DNA of 47,196 bases from contig JAQWPD010000101.1 in the NCBI GenBank assembly GCA_029245525.1, positions 1 through 47,196 on the forward strand, in the 5' to 3' direction. Shown piece after piece: positions 1-10,716 of the stretch (its first letter is position 1; every line of letters begins with the position of its first letter). The position numbers were made by a program, and so were the translations under genes. The stretch comes from Gammaproteobacteria bacterium. GTDB lineage: Bacteria > Pseudomonadota > Gammaproteobacteria > Steroidobacterales > GCA-2729495. Under the pieces are notes generated by a model. That model did not search any database, was not told the DNA's origin, and saw only the letters and a list, made by a program, of their open reading frames with translations.

Positions 1-2516
1 TCTTTGCGCATTCTATCGCGCATGCTCAATACGTCTTCATGCAACTCGGCAAAATGCACATGACTAGTAAGCACATCATCGCGAACCGCTGCGAATTGGT
101 CACAGATTTGCAGCGGCCCGGCAATGGCTCGGCTTCGAAGCAGAGACTGATGCTCCCAGGTCCATGCTGTCTCTTTATGGTATTTCTCAAATGCCCTCAA
201 ACTACTTACCATCTGACCTGAGTTACCACTGGGGCGCAACCGAGTATCCACTTTATATAATGAGCCAGACAGCGTCTGCATTGTGAGCATATGAATAAGT
301 CGTTGCGCAAGACGTGCAAAAAATGTCAGATTATCGAGTGGCTGCAAGCCATCTGTTTGCTGCTCTTCACCCGTCGAATCATGCAGAAAAACCAGATCCA
401 AGTCTGATCCATACCCGAGCTCTAGACCACCCAGCTTTCCATACCCCAGAACACCAAAATACGCTTCGCGCAGACCATCACCGTCGTCGCACATCGGACG
501 TCCATGCCGAGCCACCATCTCGCCATAAGCCAGTTGCAGTGCCGCTTCGACCACCAGCTCGGCAATATCAGTTAATCGTCCGCTAACCTTCATGAGCGGC
601 AGTACACCACTCATATCGGCAACCGCGACACGGAATACCGCGGCTTGCTGAAAGTTGCGGATATTCTCGAGAGACAGCTCGGGGTCATCACTTGGTTGGT
701 CGCTTAGACGCAGTGCCAGGTCATCCTCTAGATCAATACGCCGAGGCTCTTTTGAGAACACTCGCGGATCAAGCAGCTCATCAAGCAGCAGCGGATGTGT
801 GGCAACCTGACGCGAGAGAAAATCACTGCGGGCCGCCAAGGTAACCAGCCGCTTTAACGCAGCCGGGTTCTCATTTAATAGTGAAAAGTACGCTGAGCGA
901 CGACCAATAGCCTCAACAATAGAAAGGCAAGCCCCTAACGCCACATCCGGAGAAGACTCTGCGGAACAAGCATGAATTAACTGCGGTATAAGCCGGCTGA
1001 GGCGAGCCTGCCCGAGCTCATCAAGACGCACTATTGCCGAATCTAGCTTCAACTTCTGCAACTGCTTCGGCACATCAGGTGGATTAGCAAAACCAAGCTC
1101 CGCCAATTCTTTCAGCGCACTCTGGCTAGCAGCATCGCCAGACCAAAGCGCGTCAATATGGTTCACTACCGATGATTTGTCGGATTCACCAGAACTGCGA
1201 CGCAGAATATTATTGAAGTGATCGTGAACCTTACCGCGGTGCACATCAAGGACTTGCATAAAGGCATCCCAGTCGGCAACGCGCATAGATAAACACAGAC
1301 GCGCACGGTTTAATGGGCTGGCTGGCAGCTTATGCGTCTGCTGATCGCTAATTGCCTGAATCCGATTCTCAACCAAACGCAGATAACAATACGCTGCGGT
1401 AAGCTCACTCACAGCATCGTCTGGCAATAGCCCATAAACAGAAAGTTGCTGCACGGCCTTCAGCAGCCTGCGCTCGCGCAACTGAGCAATGCTGCCACCC
1501 CTTACCAACTGCATAGTCTGCACAATAAATTCTATTTCTCGAATACCCCCCGGGCCCAACTTGACGTCGTCTTGCATGTCCTTCGTGAGACCTTCTGCCT
1601 CAATCATCGCCTTCATTTCACGAAGGGAGCTGAACACGCCATAATCCAAGTAACGTCGGTAGACAAATGGGCGCAAAATATTTTCATAAAACTCTTTCGC
1701 ACCAGGCCAATCATTTACCACACGCGCTTTAACGTAGGCATAACGCTCCCAATCACGACCATGTGTCATCAAATACTCTTCAAACGCCATTTCGCTAACA
1801 GCCAATGGACCGCTAGTACCAAAAGGTCGCAGCCGGACATCCACACGAAATACAAAGCCATCGGCGGTGCGCTCATCCAGCACCTTAATAAAGCGTTGCG
1901 CCAACAAGCGATAATATTCAGGCGCGGTCACAGACTGACGACCATTAGTATCAGCGGACTCGCTGAAGAGAAACACCAGATCAATATCAGACGAAAAGTT
2001 AAGCTCTCCGCCGCCCAATTTGCCCATAGCGAGAATCACGAAGCAGCTCTCTTTCCCGTCAACGGATGTCGGTCTGCCATAGCGCTCAGAAAGGCTAATT
2101 TCAGACCAGCGCAATGCCGCACACTGAACGGCGTCGGCAAGCGCAGAGAGGTCAGCAAGTGTTTCGGACAACTCCGCCAGACCAGCCAGGTCGCGCCAGG
2201 CAATGCGCACCAGCTGCCGATGCCTATACAGACGAAGAGCCCGTTGAAACTCGACTTCATCGTCAAGGCCCTCGGTGGCAGTAAGACAAGCTGTCAGCAG
2301 CTCACTACCACCAAGACTGCGCAGAAGATCCCCAGAGGAGAATAGCTCCCGAGTTAAATCTGGGTATAGGGTAAGTATATTGGCAAGATATTCACTGCAG
2401 GAGAAAGCGATAGGAAATGATGGCAGCAGTTCCTCAGGAATACTTTCGATAGACTGCTCTATTAACTTCTGCGACGCCTCAGCAAACACCGGGCGCAGGA
2501 TTTCAGGCAGCGTCAT
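1..2516 (-). CDS. glnE: Bifunctional glutamine synthetase adenylyltransferase/adenylyl-removing enzyme (3' end outside window)
   Basis: GlnE adds AMP to glutamine synthetase and removes it in response to PII and glutamine, so it sets nitrogen assimilation in the cytosol. About 838 codons are visible; family members are near 950-1000 residues, so the C-terminal helical part is lost past the left edge. Both nucleotidyltransferase domains show their signature: MGKLGGGELNFSSDIDL at about residues 164-180 (deadenylylation half) and GYGKLGGLELGYGSDLDL at about 690-707 (adenylylation half), each with the metal-binding DxD. The start chosen is the ATG at 2516 (MTLPEILRPV). A GTG at 2558 is in frame and would add 14 residues; the ATG has only a weak GAG-type ribosome site, so the start is moderately sure. 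It lies downstream of groL on the same strand but behind a strong terminator, so it is probably transcribed separately. Confidence 0.95.
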   Translation of the reverse strand, partial: MTLPEILRPVFAEASQKLIEQSIESIPEELLPSFPIAFSCSEYLANILTLYPDLTRELFSSGDLLRSLGGSELLTACLTATEGLDDEVEFQRALRLYRHRQLVRIAWRDLAGLAELSETLADLSALADAVQCAALRWSEISLSERYGRPTSVDGKESCFVILAMGKLGGGELNFSSDIDLVFLFSESADTNGRQSVTAPEYYRLLAQRFIKVLDERTADGFVFRVDVRLRPFGTSGPLAVSEMAFEEYLMTHGRDWERYAYVKARVVNDWPGAKEFYENILRPFVYRRYLDYGVFSSLREMKAMIEAEGLTKDMQDDVKLGPGGIREIEFIVQTMQLVRGGSIAQLRERRLLKAVQQLSVYGLLPDDAVSELTAAYCYLRLVENRIQAISDQQTHKLPASPLNRARLCLSMRVADWDAFMQVLDVHRGKVHDHFNNILRRSSGESDKSSVVNHIDALWSGDAASQSALKELAELGFANPPDVPKQLQKLKLDSAIVRLDELGQARLSRLIPQLIHACSAESSPDVALGACLSIVEAIGRRSAYFSLLNENPAALKRLVTLAARSDFLSRQVATHPLLLDELLDPRVFSKEPRRIDLEDDLALRLSDQPSDDPELSLENIRNFQQAAVFRVAVADMSGVLPLMKVSGRLTDIAELVVEAALQLAYGEMVARHGRPMCDDGDGLREAYFGVLGYGKLGGLELGYGSDLDLVFLHDSTGEEQQTDGLQPLDNLTFFARLAQRLIHMLTMQTLSGSLYKVDTRLRPSGNSGQMVSSLRAFEKYHKETAWTWEHQSLLRSRAIAGPLQICDQFAAVRDDVLTSHVHFAELHEDVLSMRDRMRK

Positions 2517-2665
2517 ACTGAGCTGCTCAATATTTAGAGTCGAAGGTGCAACAGTCACATCAAAATCCCGATTGGTATCACATTCATCATGTTTTGAAGA
2601 CGGTGGCTTTGCAAGTCGGTTTTTTCGCAAGCAGACGAATCAGCATCTGTTTCGGGAGCACATAT

Positions 2666-2695
2666 AAAAAAAGCCCCGCTGGGCGGGGCTTTTTT
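2666..2695 (-). terminator. Rho-independent terminator after groL
   Basis: A-run, GCCCCGC, TGG loop, GCGGGGC, T-run. The stem is GC-rich and flanked by A and T runs, so it can work in both directions. It sits 29 bases beyond the groL stop and before glnE on the same strand, so it separates the groESL unit from glnE. Confidence 0.9.
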
Positions 2696-2723
2696 CTAAC
2701 CAAGAAAGCTGGTCAGGAGCAAC

Positions 2724-4382
<1,659 letters not shown>

Positions 4383-4426
4383 TTAAAAAATACTGTATTC
4401 AGTTAAGTCCGAAAGGACGAAACTGC

Positions 4427-4717
4427 TTAGCCTTCAATTACCGCCATAATGTCGTCTTCACGCATAACGAGAAGATCATCACCATCAACCTTAACTTCGG
4501 TGCCGCTGTACTTACCGAACAGCACTTTGTCACCAACATTAAGATCGAGCGCTCGCAGCTCGCCGCTATCAAGCAGTTTGCCATTACCTACAGACAGAAT
4601 TTCGCCCTTGCTGGGCTTTTCTGTTGCTGAGTCAGGAATTACGATACCACCGGGTGAGGTGCGCTCTTCTTCCATTCGCTTAACGATCACGCGATCGTGA
4701 AGTGGGCGAATATTCAT
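4427..4717 (-). CDS. groS: Co-chaperonin GroES (Hsp10)
   Basis: GroES, 96 residues, forms the heptameric lid of Gro[16 protein letters not shown] at the N-terminus, the mobile-loop region ([15 protein letters not shown], about residues 17-31) and the C-terminal DDIMAVIEG are all typical, and the length is normal. Translation starts at the ATG at 4717 behind a GGAG motif. It is the first gene of the groESL operon. The leader is about 110 bases from the predicted start point and holds an AT-rich hairpin at 4767-4786 of unknown meaning. Confidence 0.99.
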   Translation of the reverse strand: MNIRPLHDRVIVKRMEEERTSPGGIVIPDSATEKPSKGEILSVGNGKLLDSGELRALDLNVGDKVLFGKYSGTEVKVDGDDLLVMREDDIMAVIEG

Positions 4718-4807
4718 TGTTCAGTTCTCCAATCAATTTCCAGGAACACGCCAAAAACGCCTAAGGGCTTTTTTCCTATAAAAAGCACGTTTTCGTCATT
4801 GCTGTTG

Positions 4808-4834
4808 TTAGCACTCTATCCGAGTGAGTGCTAA
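4808..4834 (-). promoter_or_regulatory. CIRCE operator (HrcA binding site) of groESL
   Basis: TTAGCACTC, nine bases, GAGTGCTAA: both 9-base arms are perfect copies of the CIRCE consensus. It overlaps the downstream edge of the -10 box and the expected start point of the groS promoter, the classical place for repression by HrcA. hrcA itself is not in the window. Confidence 0.95.
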
Positions 4835-4861
4835 TCATAGCGATGACTTTGCATTTTTCAA
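4834..4861 (-). promoter_or_regulatory. Sigma-70-type promoter of groESL
   Basis: On the minus strand: TTGAAA (4861-4856), 16-base spacer, TATGAT (4839-4834). The expected start point is near 4827, inside the CIRCE element. CCTTGAAA also resembles a sigma-32 -35 box, but no CCCCAT-type -10 box is in register, so a housekeeping promoter repressed by HrcA is the simpler reading. Confidence 0.7.
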
Positions 4862-4965
4862 GGGCTGATAGCAGCAAAGTGACACATGCCATGACAAGCT
4901 GGGTGCGCGCGGCTATCCTCTGAGCACATGAATTGGCCCTTTTGGCGACCCCGAGGCGCAAACTG

Positions 4966-5319
4966 ATGACCCAACAAGCTGAGATTCTCTTGGTGCAAAC
5001 CACCTGTCCGGATACAGAGACGGCCCGAGAACTGACAAAAAGGCTTTTAGGTCAAAGGCTTGCTAGTTGTATTAACCTTATTGAAGGCATTGAAAGCCAC
5101 TACCTATGGGAAGGCGAACTAAAGCAGGGCACCGAGACGCTCATGCTGATTAAAGCGCCCGCAGCCCGCTATCAGGCTCTCGAAGCGTCTATTATTCAGA
5201 ATCATCCCTATGAACTTCCAGAGATCATCGCAGTCAGTCTGAGTGGTGGGCTGCCCGCCTACCTCAACTGGGTGGCCACGTCGTCTGCCGCAAAAGCTGG
5301 CGCAGAGGGTGCTTTGTGA
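4966..5319 (+). CDS. cutA: Divalent-cation tolerance protein CutA
   Basis: A small trimeric ferredoxin-like-fold protein linked to metal tolerance; its exact role is unsettled. The 117 residues from ATG 4966 (MTQQAEILLVQTTCPD) match the family length of about 105-115. Family features seen: TTCPD near residue 12, LASCINLI, SHYLWEGEL, the LMLIKA strand and HPYELPEIIAV near the C-terminus. An in-frame TTG at 4933 would add 11 residues with no family support. The stop overlaps the GTG start of dsbD, so the two are translationally coupled. The order groESL / cutA / dsbD is common in gammaproteobacteria. Confidence 0.95.
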   Translation: MTQQAEILLVQTTCPDTETARELTKRLLGQRLASCINLIEGIESHYLWEGELKQGTETLMLIKAPAARYQALEASIIQNHPYELPEIIAVSLSGGLPAYLNWVATSSAAKAGAEGAL

Positions 5320-7505
5320 CCGTAATTAAGCCATTCCACATGAAATACCGGGCCTTTATTGCAGCGCTTTCAGCGCTTCTGCTAATGAGCGCAAGCCTTA
5401 ACGCTGCGCCACCCATGCATCCGGAAAAAGCATTTCGCTACGCAGTAGAGAGCAACAGCAGCGAGATTATCGTCAATTGGACAATCGAGCCAGGCTATTA
5501 CCTCTACAAAAAGCGCATGAGTTTTGCCAGTGGGAACCCGTCTCTGGAACTGCTCGAGCCGCTATTTCCAGCGGGCGAATCTCACGAAGACGAATTCTTT
5601 GGCAAATCAGAGGTCTATCGCAACTCAGCGGAAATCCGAATTCCTTATATCGGTGAGCCGGGAACGACTGCAGAAATTATTGTGATGTCGCAGGGCTGCG
5701 CTGATATGGGGCTGTGCTATCCACCGCAACGCTGGGTCAGCGCTGTAACGCTGCCGGGTAAAACCACGATGCCAAAAAATGCTCTGAGCCAACTCATCAA
5801 CGGGCAGAGTAACAGCAATACACCACTTCCGGCAGAGCAGGCCTTTGCAGTAAGCGCCGTCGCTGTCGATGCATTTAACGTAAGGATCGATTGGGACATC
5901 GAGGACGGCTATTACATCTATCAGAATGAAATCGCTGCAACCGTAGTTAGTAAAAATGCAAAGGCCGGCCAACTGCAATTACCTAAAGGCGTCGTGGTGG
6001 ATGATCTCGAGTACGGAATAACCGAAGTTTATTTCGACACGGCCTCGGCTCTTTTGCCCATCTCCCGAGCAATACCTGATCCTGGCCTGCTTGAAGTCAA
6101 AGTCAGTTTTCAGGGCTGTAAAACAGACAGCATTTGTTACCCCCCACAAAGCACTTTGGTTGCTGTCGACCTTCCAGCAGCTGTGTCTGGCGATATTCCG
6201 ACACAGCTCACGTCTCCGGTGTCTGAGCAAAGCCGACTCGCAGAATTGATTATCGAAGGCAACATACTCGCCGTAATGGGTTTGTTTTTGGGCTTTGGTT
6301 TATTGCTGGCATTTACGCCTTGCGTGTTACCAATGGTGCCAATACTTTCCGGCATAATCGCAGGGCAAGGCAAAGACATCACCACACTGCGCGCATTTCT
6401 GTTGTCCCTCACCTACGTGCTCGGTATGGCACTGACCTATACGCTCGCTGGTGTTTTATTTGCCGCCGCAGGCCAACAGGTTCAGGCACTGCTGCAACAG
6501 GCGTGGATTATTATTGCCGTTAGCGTGCTGTTTGGTGTGCTGGCACTCGCCATGTTTGGGTTCTTTACACTGCAACTTCCGGGTTTCCTGCAAACCCGCA
6601 TTAGCAATTTCAGCGGCCAACAGAAAACCGGCACATTTGTTGGCACAGGCATTATGGGGGCGCTCTCTGCCTTGGTTGTCACGACCTGTGTCGCACCACC
6701 ACTCGTTGCCACACTAACCGTGATTGCCGAATCCGGTGATGCCTACCGCGGCGGTGCAGCTCTGTTCGCGCTGAGCATGGGAATGGGTTTCCCGCTATTG
6801 GTTATTGGCACATCTGCAGGACGCCTGCTGCCCAAAGCCGGCGCATGGATGATAACCATTAAAGAGTTTTTTGGGTTCATGATGCTGGGCCTCGCCATAT
6901 GGATGCTCGAACGCTTATTGCCCGGAGGCATCACGATGGTGCTTTGGGCCCTATTGCTTCTCGGTGTGGCGGTGCGACTGTGGATGCTTAGCGCAGGCTT
7001 TAAGCTTATCTTTGCCGCAGCATCCAAAATGCTAGCGATTTTCCTTGCCGGTTACAGTGTCATTACGCTGTACGCAGCGTATCAGGGCGACACAAACCCC
7101 TTCAACAGTATTGCCTCAATTAATGGCACGCAACAGCAACATCTCAGATTCATCCAAGTTAAAACTATCGCCGACCTCGACAATGAACTCGCCAAAGCAA
7201 AAGCAAATGATCAATATGTAATGTTTGACTTCTACGCTGACTGGTGTGTTTCCTGCAAGGAGATGGACTACTACACCTTTACCGATCCCGCAGTGCAAGA
7301 AGCGCTGGCGAACACCCGGCTGCTGCAAGCCGATGTCACGAAAAATGACGAAGCCGACCAAGCCTTATTGCAACGAATGGGCATATTCGGGCCGCCGACC
7401 ATAGTGTTCTTCGACAGCAGCGGTGAGGAAATCGAAGAAAAGCGGGTTATCGGTTTTCAATCAGCGGATGTATTCCGCGAACACCTGCGCAGCGTATTGC
7501 GTTAA
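5316..7505 (+). CDS. dsbD: Thiol:disulfide interchange protein DsbD with duplicated N-terminal alpha domain
   Basis: DsbD carries electrons from cytosolic thioredoxin across the inner membrane to periplasmic thiol proteins. Start: GTG 5316, overlapping the cutA stop, with GAGGG six bases upstream; ATG 5340 lacks such a site. A signal peptide covers about residues 10-30. Unusually there are two alpha (nDsbD) domains in tandem: about 31-145 with QGCADMGLCYPP (C128, C134) and about 171-285 with QGCKTDSICYPP (C268, C274). The membrane beta domain follows (about 315-590) with C336 in FTPCVLP and C458 in TTCVAPP. The C-terminal thioredoxin-like gamma domain has WCVSCK (C644, C647). At 729 residues it exceeds the usual 560-600 by roughly the extra alpha domain. 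Confidence 0.97.
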   Translation: MTVIKPFHMKYRAFIAALSALLLMSASLNAAPPMHPEKAFRYAVESNSSEIIVNWTIEPGYYLYKKRMSFASGNPSLELLEPLFPAGESHEDEFFGKSEVYRNSAEIRIPYIGEPGTTAEIIVMSQGCADMGLCYPPQRWVSAVTLPGKTTMPKNALSQLINGQSNSNTPLPAEQAFAVSAVAVDAFNVRIDWDIEDGYYIYQNEIAATVVSKNAKAGQLQLPKGVVVDDLEYGITEVYFDTASALLPISRAIPDPGLLEVKVSFQGCKTDSICYPPQSTLVAVDLPAAVSGDIPTQLTSPVSEQSRLAELIIEGNILAVMGLFLGFGLLLAFTPCVLPMVPILSGIIAGQGKDITTLRAFLLSLTYVLGMALTYTLAGVLFAAAGQQVQALLQQAWIIIAVSVLFGVLALAMFGFFTLQLPGFLQTRISNFSGQQKTGTFVGTGIMGALSALVVTTCVAPPLVATLTVIAESGDAYRGGAALFALSMGMGFPLLVIGTSAGRLLPKAGAWMITIKEFFGFMMLGLAIWMLERLLPGGITMVLWALLLLGVAVRLWMLSAGFKLIFAAASKMLAIFLAGYSVITLYAAYQGDTNPFNSIASINGTQQQHLRFIQVKTIADLDNELAKAKANDQYVMFDFYADWCVSCKEMDYYTFTDPAVQEALANTRLLQADVTKNDEADQALLQRMGIFGPPTIVFFDSSGEEIEEKRVIGFQSADVFREHLRSVLR

Positions 7506-7548
7506 AGCTGCTGCTCTCGCGCCAACGAACTTTAATCGATAAATTATC

Positions 7549-8193
7549 ATGGCAAAATCATTTCTAAGTGCATCGAGTGTTGTCGCGATAGTGGCAGGTC
7601 TCTCGGCAGGGCTGTTTTTGGCCAACTATTTGCGGGACAGTGTCAATAAGATTGAGGTTCACGAACTCGGGGCCGAAGCAGCTCTGTTAAGCGATATTCC
7701 CAAGCAACTGCCTCCAATTACCCTGCCCGATCTGGATGGGCAGTCGCGCAGCGTCTCGGAATGGTACGGAAGACCGCTCATCGTCAACTTCTGGGCGACT
7801 TGGTGCGCGCCCTGTCGGCGCGAAATGCCATTGCTCCAACTGACCCATGAAATGGCCTCCGAAAACGGTCCTATCGTAATCGGCATTGCGGTGGACAGGC
7901 TGGACGACGTCCGCAGCTACATCGCCGAATCCGGTTACACCTACCCTATACTGACAGGCCAGCAAGAAGCGCTCGATATTACGGAGCTGTTCGGATTTGA
8001 GTTTCTTGGGCTTCCCTTCACCGTGTTCACCACCGACACGGGCGACATACTCGCCGTTCACGTGGGTGAACTGCATGCGGCGCAGCTCAACCAGTACCTA
8101 ACTGCATATAAGCTACTAATAACCAAAGAAATAGATGCCGCGGAAGCCGCGCGTCAAATGAGCGCAGTCGCTAACGGCACTCCGGCCGGATAA
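7549..8193 (+). CDS. TlpA/ResA-like membrane-anchored thioredoxin
   Basis: A periplasmic thiol:disulfide oxidoreductase of 214 residues. One N-terminal membrane segment (about 7-26) anchors it, and a thioredoxin fold follows with the redox motif WATWCAPCRREMP (C86, C89). A conserved cis-proline is visible in FLGLPFTVF. It lies 43 bases downstream of dsbD, so DsbD is its likely reductant. Family members reduce apocytochrome c or other periplasmic disulfides; the target cannot be read from sequence. The C-terminal 30 residues after the fold are not conserved in any pattern I recognise. Confidence 0.9.
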   Translation: MAKSFLSASSVVAIVAGLSAGLFLANYLRDSVNKIEVHELGAEAALLSDIPKQLPPITLPDLDGQSRSVSEWYGRPLIVNFWATWCAPCRREMPLLQLTHEMASENGPIVIGIAVDRLDDVRSYIAESGYTYPILTGQQEALDITELFGFEFLGLPFTVFTTDTGDILAVHVGELHAAQLNQYLTAYKLLITKEIDAAEAARQMSAVANGTPAG

Positions 8194-8301
8194 CCGCAAC
8201 CCAAAAACCCCATCGCAACGGTCAAAATAACGCACAAATGGGTTTATTTGCTGCGGAAAACCGTTATCATGCTGCCATCTTCGCTGATCTGAGCTTAACC
8301 G

Positions 8302-8739
8302 ATGGCAACCATTCTTCTTCTTAACGGCCCAAATCTCAACCTTCTGGGCACCCGCGAACCGGCTGTTTACGGCGGCACCACGCTAAAAGAACTGGAAACC
8401 AACATCATGAGTGCCGCGGCTGAATTAGGTCACTCACTTGACGCCATACAAAGCAATGTCGAGGGCGACCTGGTTAACCGGATTCATGCTGCTGCTGGCA
8501 ATACAGACTTTATTCTGTTTAATCCGGGGGCATTCACTCATACCAGTATCGCTCTGCGGGATGCCATTCTCGGTACAGAGATTGCCTTTATCGAGGTCCA
8601 CATCAGCAACGTCTATGCGCGTGAAAAATTCCGTAGACAGTCCTATTTTTCGGATATTGCTGTTGGCACCATCAGCGGTCTCGGAACTTACGGGTATGAA
8701 CTCGCACTGCTTGCCGCAGACAATAAACTCAAAAGCTAA
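8302..8739 (+). CDS. aroQ: 3-Dehydroquinate dehydratase, type II
   Basis: Catalyses step three of the shikimate pathway, 3-dehydroquinate to 3-dehydroshikimate, as a cytosolic dodecamer. 145 residues is normal. Type II signatures: [16 protein letters not shown] at the N-terminus with the lid tyrosine Y23 just after, [12 protein letters not shown] around 51-62, the [16 protein letters not shown] substrate loop, and the catalytic histidine H100 in IEVHISN. It precedes accB by 18 bases, an arrangement conserved in Pseudomonas and relatives. Confidence 0.98.
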   Translation: MATILLLNGPNLNLLGTREPAVYGGTTLKELETNIMSAAAELGHSLDAIQSNVEGDLVNRIHAAAGNTDFILFNPGAFTHTSIALRDAILGTEIAFIEVHISNVYAREKFRRQSYFSDIAVGTISGLGTYGYELALLAADNKLKS

Positions 8740-8757
8740 ACCGACAGGAACCTCATC

Positions 8758-9237
8758 ATGGATATCCGCAAAGTCAAAAAACTGATCGAGCTACTGGAAG
8801 AATCCGGCATCGCCGAGATCGAAATTACCGAAGGTGATGATTCTGTCCGGATCAGCCGTTATCCAACCTCAGGGTATGCAGCAGCGCCACAACCAGTCGC
8901 CGTCCAGACGCCGGCAATTGCTGCATCAGTAGATGCGCCTGCAGCACAAGCAGCAGCACCGGTAGCCGCTCCAGTCGCCGCCCCGGAGTCCGGCACACCG
9001 CGGGGTCATGCGATCACTGCACCGATGGTTGGCACGATGTATACGTCTCCATCACCCACCGCAGATGTTTTCGTTAACGTTGGTGACAGTGTCGCTGTTG
9101 GTGACATTGTCTGCATCATTGAAGCAATGAAAATGATGAACCAGATTGAAGCGGATGTCGCAGGCACCGTGCTGGCAATAGAAGCACAGAATGGTGACCC
9201 TGTTGAGTTCGGACAGACACTGATCGTGGTCGGATAG
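8758..9237 (+). CDS. accB: Biotin carboxyl carrier protein of acetyl-CoA carboxylase
   Basis: Carries the carboxybiotin between biotin carboxylase and carboxyltransferase in the first step of fatty-acid synthesis. 159 residues: an N-terminal AccC-contact region (DIRKVKKLIELLEESGIAE), a flexible Ala/Pro-rich linker (about 38-80), then the biotinyl domain from about 84 with EAMKMMNQ, where K125 receives biotin. The thumb sequence TSPSPTADVFV is present. Cotranscribed with accC, 65 bases downstream. Confidence 0.98.
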   Translation: MDIRKVKKLIELLEESGIAEIEITEGDDSVRISRYPTSGYAAAPQPVAVQTPAIAASVDAPAAQAAAPVAAPVAAPESGTPRGHAITAPMVGTMYTSPSPTADVFVNVGDSVAVGDIVCIIEAMKMMNQIEADVAGTVLAIEAQNGDPVEFGQTLIVVG

Positions 9238-9302
9238 CTCGTATTTAATTAGCAGGAACACGGCAACCTCGCTGTGCCCGCAACCGGAAATAAGTAACCA
9301 AA

Positions 9303-10646
9303 ATGCTCGATAAAGTATTGATAGCAAACCGTGGTGAAATCGCATTACGCATTCAACGCGCCTGTCGCGAGCTCGGCATTAAGACCGTTGCCGTTCACTC
9401 CACTGCTGACGCCACTCAGAAGCACGTCCTACTCGCTGATGAGACCGTCTGTATTGGTCCGCCTCAGTCAAAAGACAGCTACCTGAATATGCCGGCAATT
9501 ATCAGTGCCGCAGAAGTTACCGATGCTGTAGCCATTCATCCCGGTTACGGTTTTCTCTCTGAGAATGCGGATTTCGCCGAACGCTGTGAAAGCAGTGGTT
9601 TTGTTTTTATCGGGCCAACGCCTGACCTTATTCGGATGATGGGCGACAAAGTGTCAGCCATCCAAGCAATGAAAAAAGCGGGTGTTCCCTGCGTACCCGG
9701 ATCTGATGGTCTGCTGCCCGATGAGCCAGATGAGTGCCTGCGGATCGCCCGCAGCATCGGCTACCCGATCATAATTAAGGCTTCCGGCGGCGGTGGTGGC
9801 CGTGGGATGCGCGTTGTGCACACCGAAGCATCACTGCTCAACTCTATCCAGACAACCAAAGCCGAAGCCGGTGCTGCGTTTGGTAATGATGAAGTCTATA
9901 TGGAAAAATTTCTCGAGAAGCCTCGGCATATCGAGTTTCAGGTTCTGGCTGACAACTTTGGCAATGCGGTACATCTTTTTGAACGCGATTGCTCGATGCA
10001 GCGCCGGCACCAGAAGGTTATTGAAGAGGCGCCTGCTCCTGGCATTACCCATGAGCAACGCATGTCCATGGGAGAACGCTGCGCAGAGGCCTGTCGCACA
10101 TTGGGTTATCGGAATGCAGGTACTTTTGAGTTTTTATATGAGAATGGTGAGTTCTACTTTATTGAAATGAATACCCGCCTGCAGGTAGAGCACCCGGTTA
10201 CCGAAATGATCACCGGCATCGATATTGTTAAAGAGCAAATTTGCGTCGCTAATAACGACAAGCTGCGCTTTACCCAGGATGAAATAAAGCTGCGCGGGCA
10301 CGCATTTGAGTGTCGCATTAATGCCGAGGACCCGAAAACGTTTATGCCGTGCCCAGGCACCGTAGACACTTGGCATCCGCCGGGCGGCCCGGGTGTTCGT
10401 GTCGATAGCCATCTCTACAATGGGTATGGTGTGCCGCCGTATTACGACTCAATGATTGGGAAGCTTATTTCCTTTGGTGAAGATCGAGATACTGCCATCG
10501 CCCGCATGAACTCTGCGCTGCATGAGCTTTTTATCGATGGCATTAAAACCAACACTTTGCTGCATAAAGAAATCTTCCAGCATGCGGCATTCAAGGCCGG
10601 CGGCACTGACATTCATTATCTCGAGCGCCGTCTCGGGCTCTCGTGA
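9303..10646 (+). CDS. accC: Biotin carboxylase subunit of acetyl-CoA carboxylase
   Basis: ATP-dependent carboxylation of the biotin on AccB. 447 residues, against 449 in E. coli. The start [17 protein letters not shown] is invariant in the family; the glycine-rich ATP-grasp loop [14 protein letters not shown] lies near residue 160, and the active-site stretch [14 protein letters not shown] near 290. A ribosome site (GGAAATAAGT) precedes ATG 9303. Nothing unusual. Confidence 0.99.
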   Translation: MLDKVLIANRGEIALRIQRACRELGIKTVAVHSTADATQKHVLLADETVCIGPPQSKDSYLNMPAIISAAEVTDAVAIHPGYGFLSENADFAERCESSGFVFIGPTPDLIRMMGDKVSAIQAMKKAGVPCVPGSDGLLPDEPDECLRIARSIGYPIIIKASGGGGGRGMRVVHTEASLLNSIQTTKAEAGAAFGNDEVYMEKFLEKPRHIEFQVLADNFGNAVHLFERDCSMQRRHQKVIEEAPAPGITHEQRMSMGERCAEACRTLGYRNAGTFEFLYENGEFYFIEMNTRLQVEHPVTEMITGIDIVKEQICVANNDKLRFTQDEIKLRGHAFECRINAEDPKTFMPCPGTVDTWHPPGGPGVRVDSHLYNGYGVPPYYDSMIGKLISFGEDRDTAIARMNSALHELFIDGIKTNTLLHKEIFQHAAFKAGGTDIHYLERRLGLS

Positions 10647-10716
10647 GTCTGGATAAAGCATCACAATAGCGACCGTTTTTCCGGCAGCTAACCGGCAACC
10701 TTTTAGGGCAGATTGC

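Noticed and set aside
314-2667. Plus-strand open frames (299, 130 and 90 codons)
   Set aside because: All lie antisense to glnE, whose minus-strand frame gives two perfect nucleotidyltransferase signatures; the plus-strand proteins have no family features.
4767-4786. RNA thermometer in the groES leader
   Set aside because: The AT-rich hairpin does not include the ribosome site or start codon, so there is no basis for a thermometer; CIRCE explains heat control.
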